The position numbers and the translations under genes were made by a program. From Bacillus sp. cl95 (lineage in GTDB: Bacteria; Bacillota; Bacilli; Bacillales; Cytobacillaceae): a DNA stretch of 38,519 nt. Shown one piece after another: positions 1-7,701 of this stretch (positions within the stretch are counted from its first letter, which is position 1; each line of letters starts with the position of its first letter). The stretch spans positions 1 to 38,519 of the forward strand of contig NZ_FOYF01000012.1 in the NCBI RefSeq assembly GCF_900115925.1, read 5' to 3'. The notes under the pieces are model-generated. The model was not told the origin of the DNA and did no database searches. It saw only the letters and a program-made list of their open reading frames with translations.

Positions 1-3000
1 TGAATAGAAGGAAACTGAATTTACTCCCTCTTCATTTACAGATAAGGTTGTGCCTTCAGTAAATTCTGTTCCGTTAAGTGAGTAAAACGTTTTTGCTACT
101 CCGCTTTGTGCATCAGTAGCATTCAATACTACAGTGAAATCCTCAACTTCCCATCCGTCAGGAAGTTCTGCCGTAGTCACAGGTAAAGTCTTATCAATTT
201 TTACATTTACCGTTTTTACATCCTCTTTGTTTCCTACTTTATCGATTGAGTAGAAAGATAATTTATTGACTCCTTCTTGATCAATTGTAAAAGTTGAACC
301 TTCCACAAATGAACCATCGTTGACAGAATATAGTGTCTTTGCAACTCCGGTTTCATCGTCGGTTGCTGTCAAGTTGATAATCTGAGAACCAGTTGTCCAT
401 TGGCTTTCAGCATCTGTGTTCGTTACAGGGGGTAGAGTATCCAAAATTAGCTTTGCAAGTACCTTCTCAGATGGTTTCGATTCTCCAAATGAGTTGCTAT
501 ATGAAGTTATATAGTACTCATGGTTCGCATAGGAAAGATTTTGTAATGTATAAGAAAGGTTATTAACCTTTCCCGCTATTAGAACAGGTTTCCCATCTAT
601 TATTTCAAAAACATTATAACCATTCGCATAGGTGACAAAGTTCCATGAAATTCTTGCACTCGTTTCACTTAACAGTTTAAGGCTTGCAACAGGAGCCTCC
701 ATTTCTGGATAAACAATCGTCTCTTTATAAAGATTGGAAATCTGTGATTCCCCAAAGCGGCTGCTCATTGCTGTTACAACATAAGAATGTGTGTCTTCTG
801 ATAAATTGTAAGCAGTGAAATTTAAAGCAGTCCCTTTATATACTAGTTCTTTGGTTTCTCCACTCACTTTATAAACACGATATTCATTTGCCCATGTAAC
901 GGCTTTCCAAGTTAATTGAATGTTGTTTGCATTGACAACCGCACCTTGTAGTACCGGTGGCTGTACCACTGGCCATGTAAGATTCAGGCTCATTTTGCTC
1001 GACTCAGGGGATTCTCCAAAACGGTCACTATAAGAATGAACTTCGTATAGGTAATTACCTTCTGGCATATTTACAAAAGTATTAGAAGTTCCCGTAACGG
1101 TCCTGACGAACTCCCTGATGCCGTCTTTGACTTGATAAATTTTGTATCCAGTCGCATATGTCGAAGCATCCCATCTTAGTTGAATGTCATTTCCATTAAA
1201 AATACTCTGTGCCAAATTCTTTGGAGCTTGCATTACAGGGAAAACAAGAGTATGAGACATAGCGTTACCTTTTAACGACTCACCAAAACGGTCACTATAC
1301 GAGTAAACTTCAAAGGAATAATCTCCCTCAGGCATATTAGTAAATACATGATAAGGAGTTGAAACAGTCATCTTCAAAACTCGTTGATTATCAATAATCT
1401 GATATATTTTATAAGAAGTTGCAAAAGGAACTGTATTCCAACTTAACCTAATATCATTTCCACTTACAATACTCTTTGTCAAATTATCTGGAGTCTGCAT
1501 GATTGGATAAACAACATTTGTTGAAACTTGACTACCTTCCACAGATTGTCCAAATCGGGCGTTAAAAGAGCGTACAATGTAAATATGATTCCCTTCCGAC
1601 ACGTTTGTAATAATCTTGTTTGTCGTGGAAGAAGTAGCTTTAATGATTTCTTGTCCATCTATTAATTCATAAATTTTATATTCGTTTGCAAAAGGAACAG
1701 TAGCCCAAGTTAAAGCGACATCATTCCCATTTTGAATTTTGCTTGTTAGGTCATTAGGCTTTTCCATTTTAGGATGGGTCAAGTTTACTTGTATTTCCGA
1801 TCCTTCAGGTGATTCGCCTAATAGTGTGGAAACTGAATAAACTAAGTAAGTGAAGTTTCCTTCAGGCTGGTTAGTGTAAGTAACATTTGTTCCATACACT
1901 ATACTTTGTAAAACGGGTTTGCCATCAACCAATTTGTATACTTTATATGAGTTCGCGTATGGTACAGAATTCCAAGAAAGTGAAATATCATTTCCATTTT
2001 TTATAGCAAACGCGAAATTACTTGGAGCTTCCATAACTTGTCCGTTTAACACAACATCTATTAAACTTCCTGTTTTAGAATCTCCAAATTTGCTTGAAGA
2101 GGCATAAATTTCATAAGTGTAATTACCAGGTGCCATATTGCTGAAAGAAACATTCGGATTCGACACCGTACTCTTTAAGGTCTTTTGTCCATTTATAACC
2201 TGGTAAACCTTATAGCTTGTTGCATATTCAGAAGCATCCCACTTCAATGTAAAACTAGTTGCACTATTTATGGTCTGAATAACATTCACTGGCGGGTTCA
2301 TTTGAGGATGTACTAGGGAAAAAGATATGGTTCTACCTTCTGTTGATGCGCCAAATTTTGTACTATTTGAATATACCTCATAAATGTATTCTCCAGCTGG
2401 CATATTTGCAAAAGTTACACTCGTACCATAGACAGTGTTCTTCAATATCTTTTGCCCATTAACTATTTGATATATTTTATAGTCTGTAATATTTTGAGCA
2501 GCATCCCATGACAATACGATATCATTTCCATTTTGAATTTTATAACTTACGTTAGCCGGAGGAAGCATCGTAATTGTATTCATTGTAAACATCGTTTGAC
2601 TGCCTGCTTCTGATTCTCCAAAACGATCACTATAAGAGTGGACTTCGTAAATGTAGTCTCCCCCAGGTACATTTGTAAGTGTTAATGTTGTACCTGTGAC
2701 TGTACTCTTTAATGTTTTTTCTCCATTACTAATCTGGTAAATCTTATATCCAGTAGCATATGGAACTTGATTCCAGGATAAAAATACATCATTTGTATTT
2801 TGAATTTTATTTGAAAGATTGCTTGGTGGAACCATAGTTATGGAACTTACTGTTAACCGGATTTCTTTTCCTGAAAGTGATTGCCCAAAACGGTCACTAT
2901 AGGAATAAATTCTATAAGTATAATCTCCAGGAGATTTATTTGAATATTTTACAGTAGTTGCTGCAGTTACTGTGTTTTGTAATATTTCTTCACCATCAAT

Positions 3001-3735
3001 AACTTGATATATTTTATAACCAGTTGCAAAGCTTGTAGCTTGCCAATTAAGAGTAACATCGCTACCATTTGAAATGGAAAACGAAGCAGTATTAGGTTCT
3101 TTCATAACGGGATATTCTAAATTTGCTGTCACCGTTGCCGAAAGGACAGATTCTCCATATAAAGAGTTGGCAGCAGAAACTGCGTAAGAGTAACTTCCCT
3201 CAGCCACATTAGTGATTGAAAAGGCTCTTAAGTTTGTTGTTTTTATAAGTGTTTTTTGACCACTTGCTGAAACAGAATAGACATTATAGTTCTCTGCATA
3301 CTTCGATTCTCCCCAGTTTAATACAATGTCATTTCCATTTTGAATCGAATAAGATAATGGAGTTGGTGCTAGCATTTCAGGATATATAATTTCAACTTCA
3401 ACTGGTGCTGTTGGTCCTGATTCAAAGTTATCTTTTAGCGAGGATACGACATAATTATATTTTCCCTCAGGGAGGTCAGGAAGATTAAAATTATTCGATT
3501 TCGAATTACCGAGTAAAGCTAATTGCCCTTCCGTTATTCCATAAATATTGTAACTAGTTGCTTCGTAAACAGAATTCCAAGTAAGCTTTCCATCATCCGG
3601 CGTAATTTTGGTAAATGCCAGATTACTCGGAGGCAAGATAACCCCGCTTTCAGCAGCAAATGTTTCTCCAATAGGACTGAGCAATTGTAGGAACAGAAGA
3701 ATAACCATTAACAAACTTATGTTTCTTTTCTTCAT
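1..3735 (-). CDS. Secreted fibronectin-III-repeat surface protein (C-terminus outside window)
   Basis: The reading frame runs 1,245 codons to the window edge without a stop, so the C-terminus is missing. It starts at ATG 3735 behind a strong ribosome site (GAAAGGTGG). Residues 1-28 are a signal peptide (MKKR, hydrophobic core, then ETFAA). Residues about 33-1098 are twelve repeats of about 89 residues with the pattern PxNL..IQNGND..LSW, then YKIYQ..NG and YEVYSYSDRFGES; these are fibronectin-III-like. From about 1099 follow one complete and one partial OmpL47/chitobiase-type Ig repeat (TATDDETGVAKTLYSVNDG). I see no catalytic motif, so the protein is probably an adhesin or wall-polymer-binding protein. 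An anchor (SLH, LPxTG or wall-binding repeats) may lie beyond the window. Its leader carries a c-di-GMP riboswitch, and it lies directly downstream of the flagellins. Function beyond surface display is unknown. Confidence 0.9.
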   Translation of the reverse strand, partial: MKKRNISLLMVILLFLQLLSPIGETFAAESGVILPPSNLAFTKITPDDGKLTWNSVYEATSYNIYGITEGQLALLGNSKSNNFNLPDLPEGKYNYVVSSLKDNFESGPTAPVEVEIIYPEMLAPTPLSYSIQNGNDIVLNWGESKYAENYNVYSVSASGQKTLIKTTNLRAFSITNVAEGSYSYAVSAANSLYGESVLSATVTANLEYPVMKEPNTASFSISNGSDVTLNWQATSFATGYKIYQVIDGEEILQNTVTAATTVKYSNKSPGDYTYRIYSYSDRFGQSLSGKEIRLTVSSITMVPPSNLSNKIQNTNDVFLSWNQVPYATGYKIYQISNGEKTLKSTVTGTTLTLTNVPGGDYIYEVHSYSDRFGESEAGSQTMFTMNTITMLPPANVSYKIQNGNDIVLSWDAAQNITDYKIYQIVNGQKILKNTVYGTSVTFANMPAGEYIYEVYSNSTKFGASTEGRTISFSLVHPQMNPPVNVIQTINSATSFTLKWDASEYATSYKVYQVINGQKTLKSTVSNPNVSFSNMAPGNYTYEIYASSSKFGDSKTGSLIDVVLNGQVMEAPSNFAFAIKNGNDISLSWNSVPYANSYKVYKLVDGKPVLQSIVYGTNVTYTNQPEGNFTYLVYSVSTLLGESPEGSEIQVNLTHPKMEKPNDLTSKIQNGNDVALTWATVPFANEYKIYELIDGQEIIKATSSTTNKIITNVSEGNHIYIVRSFNARFGQSVEGSQVSTNVVYPIMQTPDNLTKSIVSGNDIRLSWNTVPFATSYKIYQIIDNQRVLKMTVSTPYHVFTNMPEGDYSFEVYSYSDRFGESLKGNAMSHTLVFPVMQAPKNLAQSIFNGNDIQLRWDASTYATGYKIYQVKDGIREFVRTVTGTSNTFVNMPEGNYLYEVHSYSDRFGESPESSKMSLNLTWPVVQPPVLQGAVVNANNIQLTWKAVTWANEYRVYKVSGETKELVYKGTALNFTAYNLSEDTHSYVVTAMSSRFGESQISNLYKETIVYPEMEAPVASLKLLSETSARISWNFVTYANGYNVFEIIDGKPVLIAGKVNNLSYTLQNLSYANHEYYITSYSNSFGESKPSEKVLAKLILDTLPPVTNTDAESQWTTGSQIINLTATDDETGVAKTLYSVNDGSFVEGSTFTIDQEGVNKLSFYSIDKVGNKEDVKTVNVKIDKTLPVTTAELPDGWEVEDFTVVLNATDAQSGVAKTFYSLNGTEFTEGTTLSVNEEGVNSVSFYS
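442..3639 (-). repeat. Twelve tandem fibronectin-III-like coding repeats
   Basis: These are twelve in-frame units of roughly 267 bp (about 89 residues) inside the surface-protein gene. Each has a NGNDI-type turn followed by an LxW strand, a YKIYQ strand and a YEVYSYSDRFGES-type end. The middle units are most alike, and the first, eleventh and twelfth are most diverged, as expected from internal duplication. Repeat number may vary between strains. Confidence 0.85.
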
Positions 3736-3766
3736 ACTTTTCCACCTTTCTTCGTTGAATTTAACG

Positions 3767-3819
3767 AAAATAAAAAAGAACCCTAAACAAGGTTCATAGA
3801 AAGGTGCTATGATTCCTTG
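3767..3819 (-). terminator. Riboswitch expression platform: terminator and competing antiterminator
   Basis: On the minus strand GAACC (3791-3795) pairs with GGTTC (3778-3782) and is followed by TTTTTTATTTT, an intrinsic terminator. A competing hairpin pairs TCATAG with CTATGA (3794-3799 with 3807-3812), extended by CAAGG with CCTTG (3815-3819 with 3788-3792). The competitor shares bases with both the aptamer's basal helix and the terminator's 5' arm. The simplest reading is that ligand stabilises the basal helix, frees the terminator and turns the gene off. The sign of the switch is inference. Confidence 0.7.
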
Positions 3820-3913
3820 TGGCAACCGGCTGCCTACCAAAACTTAAAATTTTTGGTTTAGGCCCTTGGCTTTGCGTCCTACGGTTTCCCATAGTTTGCC
3901 TTTTTCACTTAGG
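3815..3913 (-). promoter_or_regulatory. Cyclic-di-GMP-I (GEMM-I) riboswitch aptamer
   Basis: Read on the minus strand the region has the GEMM-I core in order: GGCAAAC, a stem capped by a GAAA tetraloop (CTATGG-GAAA-CCGTAG), GGACGCAAAGCC, the CCTAAACC tetraloop-receptor strand, a second hairpin, then GGTAGGCAGCCGGTTGCC. A basal helix can form between CCTaaGTG (3906-3913) and CACaAGG (3815-3821). The aptamer lies about 80 bases upstream of the fibronectin-repeat gene in the same direction. The family identity comes from the conserved core, which I recognise with high confidence. Confidence 0.93.
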
Positions 3914-4018
3914 TTAAATTAACTAGATTTAATACTTATAGTTTAATATAAAATGATGAATAGGTCCATAAACCTATTATCTTTTTAAAATTTTTTCTTA
4001 ACTTATAACAATGCTTAA

Positions 4019-4056
4019 TAAAAAGACTCCAACCCTATGATTTGATTGAAGTCTAA
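4019..4056 (-). terminator. Rho-independent terminator of flagellin gene 1
   Basis: The minus strand reads AGACTTCAA, a 13-base loop, TTGGAGTCT, then a T run, just past the flagellin stop codon. It separates the flagellin from the riboswitch transcript. Confidence 0.85.
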
Positions 4057-4062
4057 ATACAA

Positions 4063-4830
4063 TTAACGAAGTAATTGAAGTACGCCTTGTGGTTGTTGGT
4101 TAGCTTGAGCCAACATTGCCTGAGCAGCTTGAGAAAGGATAGAATTCTTAGTTTGGTTCATCATTTCTTTCGCCATGTCTACGTCACGAATACGAGATTC
4201 TGCAGCAGTCAAGTTTTCACCAGTTGTTCCAAGGTTGTTGATAGTGTGCTCTAATCTGTTTTGTTGTGATCCAAGAGTTGATCTCGAAGTATTGATTGTA
4301 TCTATAGCTGTTTCGATATTTGCTGTAGTAGAAGCGCTAGTCAAACCTAGTGCAGCTTGTACAACCCCAACAGCGAAAGTATCTGTATCATCATCACTTA
4401 CTACAATACTTTTTGTAGCTGAGAAGACAGTTGCAGTATTGAATTCTGTTTTAGCGATGATTTTATCAACTTCTGCTCCAAGTTGAGTCATCTCAAGATC
4501 AAGGTTAGTCTTATCTGAACCGCTGTTTGTACCGTTTGCTTTTTGAACTGTAAGTTCTTTTAAGCGAACTAACATGTCACTTACTTCGTTTAATGCACCT
4601 TCAGCTGTTTGGATGAAAGAGATACCATCTTGCGCATTACGAGATGCTTGCTCTAATCCACGGATTTGTCCGCGCATTTTTTCAGAGATTGAAAGACCTG
4701 CAGCATCGTCTCCAGCACGGTTGATTCGTAGACCTGAAGCTAATTTTTCCATGTTTTTACCTTGGTTTACTGTGTTCATTGTCATTTGACGGTGAGTGTT
4801 AAGTGCTGAAATGTTGTGATTGATTCTCAT
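4063..4830 (-). CDS. hag: Flagellin, copy 1 (distal)
   Basis: This 255-residue flagellin is the filament subunit, exported by the flagellar type III system. The start is MRINHN at 4830, behind AAGGAGGATTTATT; an upstream in-frame ATG at 4860 has no ribosome site and would disrupt the conserved N-terminus. The D0/D1 signatures are present at both ends (MRINHNISALNTHRQ and the C-terminal QANQQPQGVLQLLR). The D2/D3 domains are absent, so this is a minimal flagellin. It differs from the two sister copies mainly around residues 105-175. It has its own SigD promoter, CsrA-type leader hairpin and terminator. Its -10 element is the weakest of the three, so it may be the least expressed copy. Confidence 0.95.
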   Translation of the reverse strand: MRINHNISALNTHRQMTMNTVNQGKNMEKLASGLRINRAGDDAAGLSISEKMRGQIRGLEQASRNAQDGISFIQTAEGALNEVSDMLVRLKELTVQKANGTNSGSDKTNLDLEMTQLGAEVDKIIAKTEFNTATVFSATKSIVVSDDDTDTFAVGVVQAALGLTSASTTANIETAIDTINTSRSTLGSQQNRLEHTINNLGTTGENLTAAESRIRDVDMAKEMMNQTKNSILSQAAQAMLAQANQQPQGVLQLLR

Positions 4831-4853
4831 TAATAAATCCTCCTTGAGAGTTA

Positions 4854-4873
4854 AGTTCACATCCCTGTAAACT
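4854..4873 (-). promoter_or_regulatory. CsrA-type hairpin in flagellin 1 leader
   Basis: On the minus strand AGTTTAC, loop AGGGAT, GTGAACT form a seven-pair stem (one T-G wobble) presenting GGA in a hexaloop, about 25 bases upstream of the start codon. The Shine-Dalgarno region (CAAGGAGGA) carries a second GGA. This matches the two-site CsrA arrangement known for the B. subtilis hag leader. Confidence 0.75.
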
Positions 4874-4904
4874 GCATTAATTTTTTCAAAATGGTCTAAG
4901 AAAT

Positions 4905-4924
4905 TAGGTGGTTTGTACCACCTA
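4905..4924 (-). promoter_or_regulatory. 5' hairpin unique to flagellin 1 leader
   Basis: TAGGTGGT and ACCACCTA form a perfect eight-pair stem with an ACAA loop, starting about nine bases after the SigD -10. The other two flagellin leaders lack it. A 5'-end hairpin of this kind may protect the mRNA; that role is inference. Confidence 0.5.
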
Positions 4925-4932
4925 CAATAGTA

Positions 4933-4959
4933 CTATCGTCTGCTTAGTAAATTTGTTTA
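4933..4959 (-). promoter_or_regulatory. SigD promoter of flagellin 1
   Basis: The minus strand has TAAA, 15 bases, then GACGATAG, compared with the SigD consensus TAAA-N15-GCCGATAT. The position upstream of the hairpin leader fits. The -10 has one more mismatch than in the two sister promoters. Confidence 0.75.
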
Positions 4960-5021
4960 ATATTTTTTACAAATATTTATAATTATTTTATGTTTTTCTT
5001 ATGAATAATTATCCTTTAAAG

Positions 5022-5054
5022 AAAAAGACTTCAACCAATTGGTTAAAGTCTCAG
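5022..5054 (-). terminator. Rho-independent terminator of flagellin 2
   Basis: The minus strand reads GAGACTTtAACCAATTGGTT followed by gAAGTC and TTTTT, a stem-loop with a T run directly after the stop codon. Confidence 0.85.
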
Positions 5055-5059
5055 TAATA

Positions 5060-5827
5060 TTAACGAAGTAATTGAAGTACGCCTTGTGGTTGTTGGTTAG
5101 CTTGTGCCAACATTGCTTGAGCAGCTTGAGAAAGGATAGAGTTCTTAGTTTGGTTCATCATTTCTTTAGCCATGTCTACGTCACGAATACGAGATTCTGC
5201 AGCTGTCAAGTTTTCACCAGTTGTTCCAAGGTTGTTGATAGTGTGCTCTAATCTGTTTTGCTGTGATCCAAGTGTTGATCTAGAAGTATTGATTGTATCG
5301 ATAGCTGTTTCAATAGCTGCAGTAGCAGAACCACTACCTAAAGTTAGTGCAGCTTGTACCACACCAACAGCAAAAGTATCTGTATCATCATCACTTACTA
5401 CAATATTTTTTGTTGCTGTGAATACAGTTGCAGTATTGAACTCTGTTTTAGTGATAATTTTATCAACTTCTGCTCCAAGTTGAGTCATTTCAAGCGCAAG
5501 GTTAGTCTGGTCTGAAGCACTGTTTGTACCGTTTGCTTTTTGAACAGAAAGTTCTTTTAAGCGAACTAACATGTCACTTACTTCGTTTAATGCGCCTTCA
5601 GCTGTTTGGATGAAAGAGATACCATCTTGTGCATTACGAGATGCTTGCTCTAATCCACGGATTTGTCCGCGCATTTTTTCAGAGATTGAAAGACCAGCAG
5701 CATCGTCACCTGCACGATTGATACGCAGGCCTGAAGCTAATTTTTCCATGTTCTTGCCTTGGTTTACTGTGTTCATTGTCATTTGACGGTGAGTGTTAAG
5801 TGCTGCGATGTTGTGATTAATTCTCAT
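5060..5827 (-). CDS. hag: Flagellin, copy 2 (middle)
   Basis: This is a 255-residue flagellin with the same ends as its sisters (MRINHNIAALNTHRQ and QGVLQLLR) and a variable stretch around residues 105-175 (SASDQTNLALEM and TLGSGSATAAIE are specific to this copy). The start at 5827 follows CAAGGAGGAAATAGTA; an in-frame ATG at 5863 lacks a ribosome site. It has the best SigD promoter of the three (GCCGATAA), its own CsrA-type hairpin and its own terminator, so it is an independent transcription unit. The near-identity of the flanks suggests tandem duplication with ongoing gene conversion. Confidence 0.95.
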   Translation of the reverse strand: MRINHNIAALNTHRQMTMNTVNQGKNMEKLASGLRINRAGDDAAGLSISEKMRGQIRGLEQASRNAQDGISFIQTAEGALNEVSDMLVRLKELSVQKANGTNSASDQTNLALEMTQLGAEVDKIITKTEFNTATVFTATKNIVVSDDDTDTFAVGVVQAALTLGSGSATAAIETAIDTINTSRSTLGSQQNRLEHTINNLGTTGENLTAAESRIRDVDMAKEMMNQTKNSILSQAAQAMLAQANQQPQGVLQLLR

Positions 5828-5850
5828 TACTATTTCCTCCTTGAATGTGT

Positions 5851-5870
5851 AGTTCACGTCCATGTGAACT
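5851..5870 (-). promoter_or_regulatory. CsrA-type hairpin in flagellin 2 leader
   Basis: On the minus strand AGTTCAC and GTGAACT pair perfectly around the loop ATGGAC, exposing GGA. It lies about 25 bases before the start codon, followed by the GGA-containing Shine-Dalgarno site. This is the expected CsrA target geometry. Confidence 0.78.
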
Positions 5871-5936
5871 GTTTTGATTTTTAGTTTTGCACGAGATCCA
5901 AAAGGTCGGTCGCCCTTCGTCTCCCTTACAGTATTA

Positions 5937-5963
5937 TTATCGGCTGACTAGTGAATGTGTTTA
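5937..5963 (-). promoter_or_regulatory. SigD promoter of flagellin 2
   Basis: TAAA, 15 bases, GCCGATAA on the minus strand is a near-perfect SigD promoter. It gives a long leader of roughly 100 bases that holds the CsrA-type hairpin. Confidence 0.9.
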
Positions 5964-6017
5964 ATACTTTTTTATAGTTATATTTAAGTTTTTTTGTATA
6001 TTTCAAAAATCTTATAG

Positions 6018-6050
6018 TAAAAAAGACTCCAACCAAATGGTTGAAGTCTA
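6018..6050 (-). terminator. Rho-independent terminator of flagellin 3
   Basis: The minus strand reads AGACTTCAACC, ATTT, GGTTGGAGTCT and a run of T, directly after the stop codon. Confidence 0.88.
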
Positions 6051-6056
6051 ATAGAA

Positions 6057-6824
6057 TTAACGAAGTAATTGAAGTACGCCTTGCGGCTGTTGGTTAGCTT
6101 GAGCCAACATTGCCTGAGCAGCTTGAGAAAGGATAGAATTCTTAGTTTGGTTCATCATTTCTTTCGCCATGTCTACATCACGAATGCGAGATTCTGCAGC
6201 AGTCAAGTTCTCTGAAGTTGTTCCCAAGTTGTTAATAGTGTGTTCTAATCTGTTTTGTTGAGACCCAAGAGTTGATCTTGAAGTATTGATTGTATCAATA
6301 GCAGTTTCAACATCTGCTGTTTTTGAAGCATTACTTAAGCCTAAAGCTGCCTGAACAACTCCAACCGCAAAAGTGTCTGTATCATCATCACTCACAACGA
6401 TATCTTTTGTTGCTGTGAATACAGTTGCAGTATTGAACTCTGTCTTATTGATGATTTTATCAACTTCTAATCCGAGTTGAGTCATTTCAAGGTCAAGATT
6501 ATTTGTATCAGCTGTACTGTTTGTCCCATTTGCTTTTTGAACAGTAAGCTCTTTTAGTCTAACTAACATGTCACTTACTTCGTTTAATGCGCCTTCAGCT
6601 GTTTGGATGAAAGAGATACCATCTTGCGCATTACGAGATGCTTGCTCTAATCCACGGATTTGTCCGCGCATTTTTTCAGAGATTGAAAGACCTGCAGCAT
6701 CGTCTCCAGCACGGTTGATTCGTAGACCTGAAGCTAATTTTTCCATGTTTTTACCTTGGTTTACTGTGTTCATTGTCATTTGACGGTGAGTGTTAAGTGC
6801 TGAAATGTTGTGATTGATTCTCAT
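6057..6824 (-). CDS. hag: Flagellin, copy 3 (next to csrA)
   Basis: This 255-residue flagellin starts MRINHNISALNTHRQ and ends QGVLQLLR. The start at 6824 follows CAAGGAGGAAATAATA; the longer in-frame start at 6854 has no ribosome site. The variable region has STADTNNLDLEM and LSNASKTADVE, unlike the other two copies, while DDDTDTFAVGVVQAAL is shared. It sits just downstream of csrA, in the position of hag in B. subtilis, so it may be the ancestral copy. SigD promoter, CsrA hairpin and terminator are all present. The three copies could give a mixed filament or allow antigenic variation; that is inference. Confidence 0.95.
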   Translation of the reverse strand: MRINHNISALNTHRQMTMNTVNQGKNMEKLASGLRINRAGDDAAGLSISEKMRGQIRGLEQASRNAQDGISFIQTAEGALNEVSDMLVRLKELTVQKANGTNSTADTNNLDLEMTQLGLEVDKIINKTEFNTATVFTATKDIVVSDDDTDTFAVGVVQAALGLSNASKTADVETAIDTINTSRSTLGSQQNRLEHTINNLGTTSENLTAAESRIRDVDMAKEMMNQTKNSILSQAAQAMLAQANQQPQGVLQLLR

Positions 6825-6846
6825 TATTATTTCCTCCTTGAATGTG

Positions 6847-6868
6847 CAGTTCACTTCCTTGTGAACTG
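6847..6868 (-). promoter_or_regulatory. CsrA-type hairpin in flagellin 3 leader
   Basis: On the minus strand CAGTTCAC and GTGAACTG form a perfect eight-pair stem around loop AAGGAA, the preferred GGA-in-loop CsrA target. The Shine-Dalgarno sequence 20 bases downstream supplies the second GGA. Confidence 0.82.
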
Positions 6869-6932
6869 TTTTAAGTTTTAGTTTGTAAGAGGCGCAAAAG
6901 ATCAGACGCCCTTCGTCCCCTTTACAATATTA

Positions 6933-6959
6933 TTATCGGTAGAATATGAAGTGTGTTTA
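6933..6959 (-). promoter_or_regulatory. SigD promoter of flagellin 3
   Basis: TAAA, 15 bases, ACCGATAA on the minus strand matches the SigD consensus except at the first -10 base. It lies between csrA and the flagellin start. Confidence 0.87.
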
Positions 6960-6978
6960 GTAGTTTTTTAATGGTAAA

Positions 6979-7197
6979 TTACACCTTCTTCAAGAATCCT
7001 AATATTCCGCTAATATCCTTTGATGCTTCCTGATTTTCTTGAATAATTTGATCAAAAAGTTCTTTCCGATAGACTTCAACATCTTTTGGAGCACTAATAC
7101 CAATTTTCACCTGGTCTCCTTTAGTTGAAAGGATAGTAATTTCAATGTCATCACCAATTTTAATTGATTCTCCATTTTTACGAGCGAGCACTAACAT
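6979..7197 (-). CDS. csrA: CsrA translational regulator
   Basis: This 72-residue protein starts [12 protein letters not shown] and contains the beta-strand RNA-binding core ([25 protein letters not shown]) followed by a C-terminal helix, the usual CsrA length. CsrA binds GGA hairpins and blocks translation. In B. subtilis its target is hag mRNA and its antagonist is FliW. Here the start lies five bases after the end of fliW, so the two are co-transcribed and probably translationally coupled. Its likely targets are the three flagellin leaders immediately downstream. Confidence 0.97.
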   Translation of the reverse strand: MLVLARKNGESIKIGDDIEITILSTKGDQVKIGISAPKDVEVYRKELFDQIIQENQEASKDISGILGFLKKV

Positions 7198-7202
7198 TTA
7201 TA

Positions 7203-7652
7203 TCATCCTTTCGAAGGCACGGAAGATGCACCGTGAAAAATAGGATGTTTGGTTTTAAGTTCAGAATCATTTAAAATGATTTGCTTCGCTTTTCGGTTGC
7301 TAGAATTAACAATGAGAGGTGCCTGCAAGTTAGCCGTTGTTTTTCCAAATGGATCCTGAACCGTTAAAATAGAATAAACAACTACTTCTTTTTCGTCATT
7401 TATACCTAATTCTTTTACTTCAGCGTCTTCCATTTGAAAATCATATTCTTTGAAAAAGTGAAAAGGATTTGTAATAACGAACGCTAGATATTGATTTTTT
7501 ACTGATTGTAATACCAAAAATGTCTTATCATCTGATAAAGGAAGAACAACAAATTCTTTTTCATCCCCAAAACCTGGTATACCTTTTTCAAAATGAATGA
7601 TTTCTTCCAAAATAATATCAACTTCCCCGTGATATTTCGTTAAAGCTTTCAT
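7203..7652 (-). CDS. fliW: Flagellar assembly factor FliW (CsrA antagonist)
   Basis: This 149-residue protein has FliW signatures: KYHGEVDI and FEKGIPGFGDEKEFVVLPL near the N-terminus, and NLQAPLIVNSSNRKAKQIIL near the C-terminus. Family knowledge: FliW binds either flagellin or CsrA, so free flagellin releases CsrA to shut off flagellin synthesis. The gene directly precedes csrA. The start at 7652 follows AAAGGAATGATACTATT. Confidence 0.96.
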   Translation of the reverse strand: MKALTKYHGEVDIILEEIIHFEKGIPGFGDEKEFVVLPLSDDKTFLVLQSVKNQYLAFVITNPFHFFKEYDFQMEDAEVKELGINDEKEVVVYSILTVQDPFGKTTANLQAPLIVNSSNRKAKQIILNDSELKTKHPIFHGASSVPSKG

Positions 7653-7701
7653 AATAGTATCATTCCTTTATATCGTTTGATCAAACTAATTAAAACAAAC
7701 T

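Noticed and set aside
4574-6783. Identical 71-codon plus-strand frames opposite all three flagellins
   Set aside because: They are antisense shadows of conserved flagellin coding sequence and have no ribosome sites.
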